A stretch of 64,000 bases of DNA from Cephalopachus bancanus (lineage: Eukaryota; Chordata; Mammalia; Primates; Tarsiidae): assembly GCA_027257055.1 (NCBI GenBank), contig JAPVLO010000161.1, positions 5,472,501 to 5,536,500 on the forward strand, in the 5' to 3' direction. Both the position numbers and the translations under genes were made by a program. Below the pieces are notes generated by a model. The model was not told the origin of the DNA and searched no databases. It saw nothing but the letters and a program-made list of their open reading frames with translations. This document shows, one piece after another, positions 62,930 to 64,000 of this stretch. Positions within the stretch are counted from its first letter, which is position 1. Each line of letters begins with the position of its first letter.

Positions 62930-63450
62930 TTTAATTTTTAAAAAATTTTTTTAAAATTTTTGACCTGTTTGCTAGTTCATCTATTTTAAAATTATTTTTC
63001 CTTTGTGCATAAAAGTGTATTGAGGGTTTGATCTGCATCTTCCCAAATTCTTTTTTCTTTTTTATTTTCTGATTCTTTCTTTTATTTGCTGTTTTCTATT
63101 TATGTGTGTATGTTTGAGTGTTCATCTTTCAACTTTGTTGTTGTTACTGGTTTGTTTTTGCTCTTTTGTTCTTCTGGGGTTTTTTATTGTCATTTTTTAT
63201 GTTTAAGGTGTGTATCAATATATGTGTGAGGGTTAGATCTGAATTCCTTATTTATTTATTTATTTATTTTTCCAGTCTTTCTGTTTTTCTTCTCTATTCA
63301 TTTTGTGCTAGGCATGTGTGTATGTTCAGTTTTCTTGGTTTTTTGTTGCTGCTTGCTTTCTTTCACTTTGTTGTTATTCCAGTTTGTTTTGGGGAGTGTG
63401 TGTAAGTCGTTGTGTTTGTGTTCAATTGTTTTTGTGTTGGTTTCCACTTT
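62930..63450. repeat. T/G-rich part of the L1 5' UTR
   Basis: Low-complexity T-rich DNA with a (TTTA)n at 63249-63269 and loosely repeated 'GTGTATnnATnTGTGTGAGGG' and 'GTGTATTGAGGGTTTGATCTG' phrases (63010 and 63210). Open frames over it are compositional and have no domain. Confidence 0.6.
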
Positions 63451-63719
63451 GCATCATCATATAGAGTGGTGGGGGGGAGTGGGTTTGGGTCAGTCCTGTG
63501 GTATACCACCACAGGCAATTTCAAGTGTAACAAAGAGAAAACTCCTGAAAAATCAGACCTTGGTGCCCAAACAATGGAAGTCACCAATGACTGACCCCAA
63601 AATATGACAGGGATTAAGGAATGGATGTAAAGAGTGAATAAGACTCAAGAAAGACAAGATACAACACTGAAAGAACTTGTAACAGAAAGTTTGGTCATAA
63701 AAATTTCATCCAGGAAATA

Positions 63720-64000
63720 AATAACAAGATGACAAGCATGGAAAGCAGAAATAATCTACCAGAAGAAAGAATCTCAGAACATGAAGACCAGAACATGGAA
63801 TTAAACCAATCTGTTAAAAATAATAATAATAATAATAGAAAGAAGACTCAGAAAGAAAAAACAAAGCCTACAAGAGATGTGCAATTATATAAAGAGCCAA
63901 ATCTACACCTGATTGATATCCCAGAAGAAGAAAGGGAAATAGAACTTGGAGCAAGTATTCCTGGAGGCAATCCAAGAAAACATTCCCCATCTCACTAGAG
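63720..64000 (+). mobile_element. L1 ORF1 N-terminal part, frameshifted, partial
   Basis: Reads MTSMESRNNLPEERISEHEDQ from 63729 with an (AAT)n-derived asparagine run (63818-63836), then 'EPNLHLIDIPEEERE', the conserved ORF1 segment before the RNA-recognition motif. Near 63950 the frame shifts: the following text reads 'LEAIQENIPHLTR' in another frame, where family members continue in one. The ORF1 coiled coil and C-terminus lie beyond the window. Confidence 0.7.

Larger units (their letters stand above)
61652..64000 (+). mobile_element. L1 5' UTR and start of ORF1, sense, cut by the window end
   Basis: Begins GGAAGATGGTGGCTGAGCC, an L1 5' end with a YY1-like AAGATGG core at 61659-61665. About 2 kb of 5' UTR follows. 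It has a GC-richer part (62100-62830), a T/G-rich part (62930-63450) and an ORF1 start. The 5' UTR differs clearly from that of the L1 at 179, so two L1 5' UTR lineages occur in one window. Confidence 0.8.

Overview
The window is nuclear DNA of a primate, almost entirely intron and interspersed repeat. It holds about 28 Alu-type SINEs, several LINE-1 (L1) copies, MIR and L2 remnants and nested DNA transposons. Most of the young Alus share features I do not associate with human AluS/Y or with lemur/galago Alus: GGCTCAGCCTGT near the 5' end, an AATAAATCAAAAAAT linker, a right arm reading TCGAGGCTGCGGTGGCCGGGAGC, and a tail starting ACTCCAACTC. A non-anthropoid, non-strepsirrhine primate fits best, most likely a tarsier. 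That assignment is inference from Alu type.

The only exon of a functional gene that I can support is at 32781-32979 on the minus strand. It is a 66-codon internal exon of TPST1 (tyrosylprotein sulfotransferase 1) with canonical splice sites on both sides. The rest of the window is therefore probably TPST1 intron. I could not find the neighbouring coding exons.

Layout. 0.2-4.7 kb: the 5' two thirds of an L1 (+), with ~240-bp tandem repeats in its 5' UTR. 4.9-5.7 kb: two young Alus. 7.0-10.8 kb: an older L1 (+) carrying a palindromic MITE, then an L1 (-) with a second L1 tail nested in it. 11.1-15.6 kb: DNA-transposon remnants, an old L1 3' end and an L1 (-) hit by an Alu. 18.9-21.0 kb: a decayed endogenous-retrovirus pol (+). 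22-25 kb: Alus. 25.0-26.1 kb: an RPSA processed pseudogene with 14-bp target duplications, followed by a decayed Tigger transposase. 30.6-33.9 kb: Alus around the TPST1 exon. 34.8-37.3 kb: L2, MIR and hAT elements. 38.2-38.9 kb: a GC-rich partial vimentin retrocopy. 40.1-45.9 kb: L1 inserted into L1, with a mariner and two Alus. 46-53 kb: L1 pieces, Alus and L2. 54 kb: an unexplained 47-bp inverted repeat. 55.6-61.6 kb: MIR, Alus, a G-rich satellite, a Tigger-type MITE and a MaLR-type LTR. 61.65-64 kb: the 5' UTR and start of ORF1 of another L1 (+), running off the window.

I see no operon, CRISPR array or new multi-gene system. The points of interest concern retrotransposition: two insertions at the same L1 target motif, a datable Alu subfamily ladder, a trimeric Alu, a vimentin retrocopy cut at the wrong end with an open 186-codon frame, and several structure-prone sequences.
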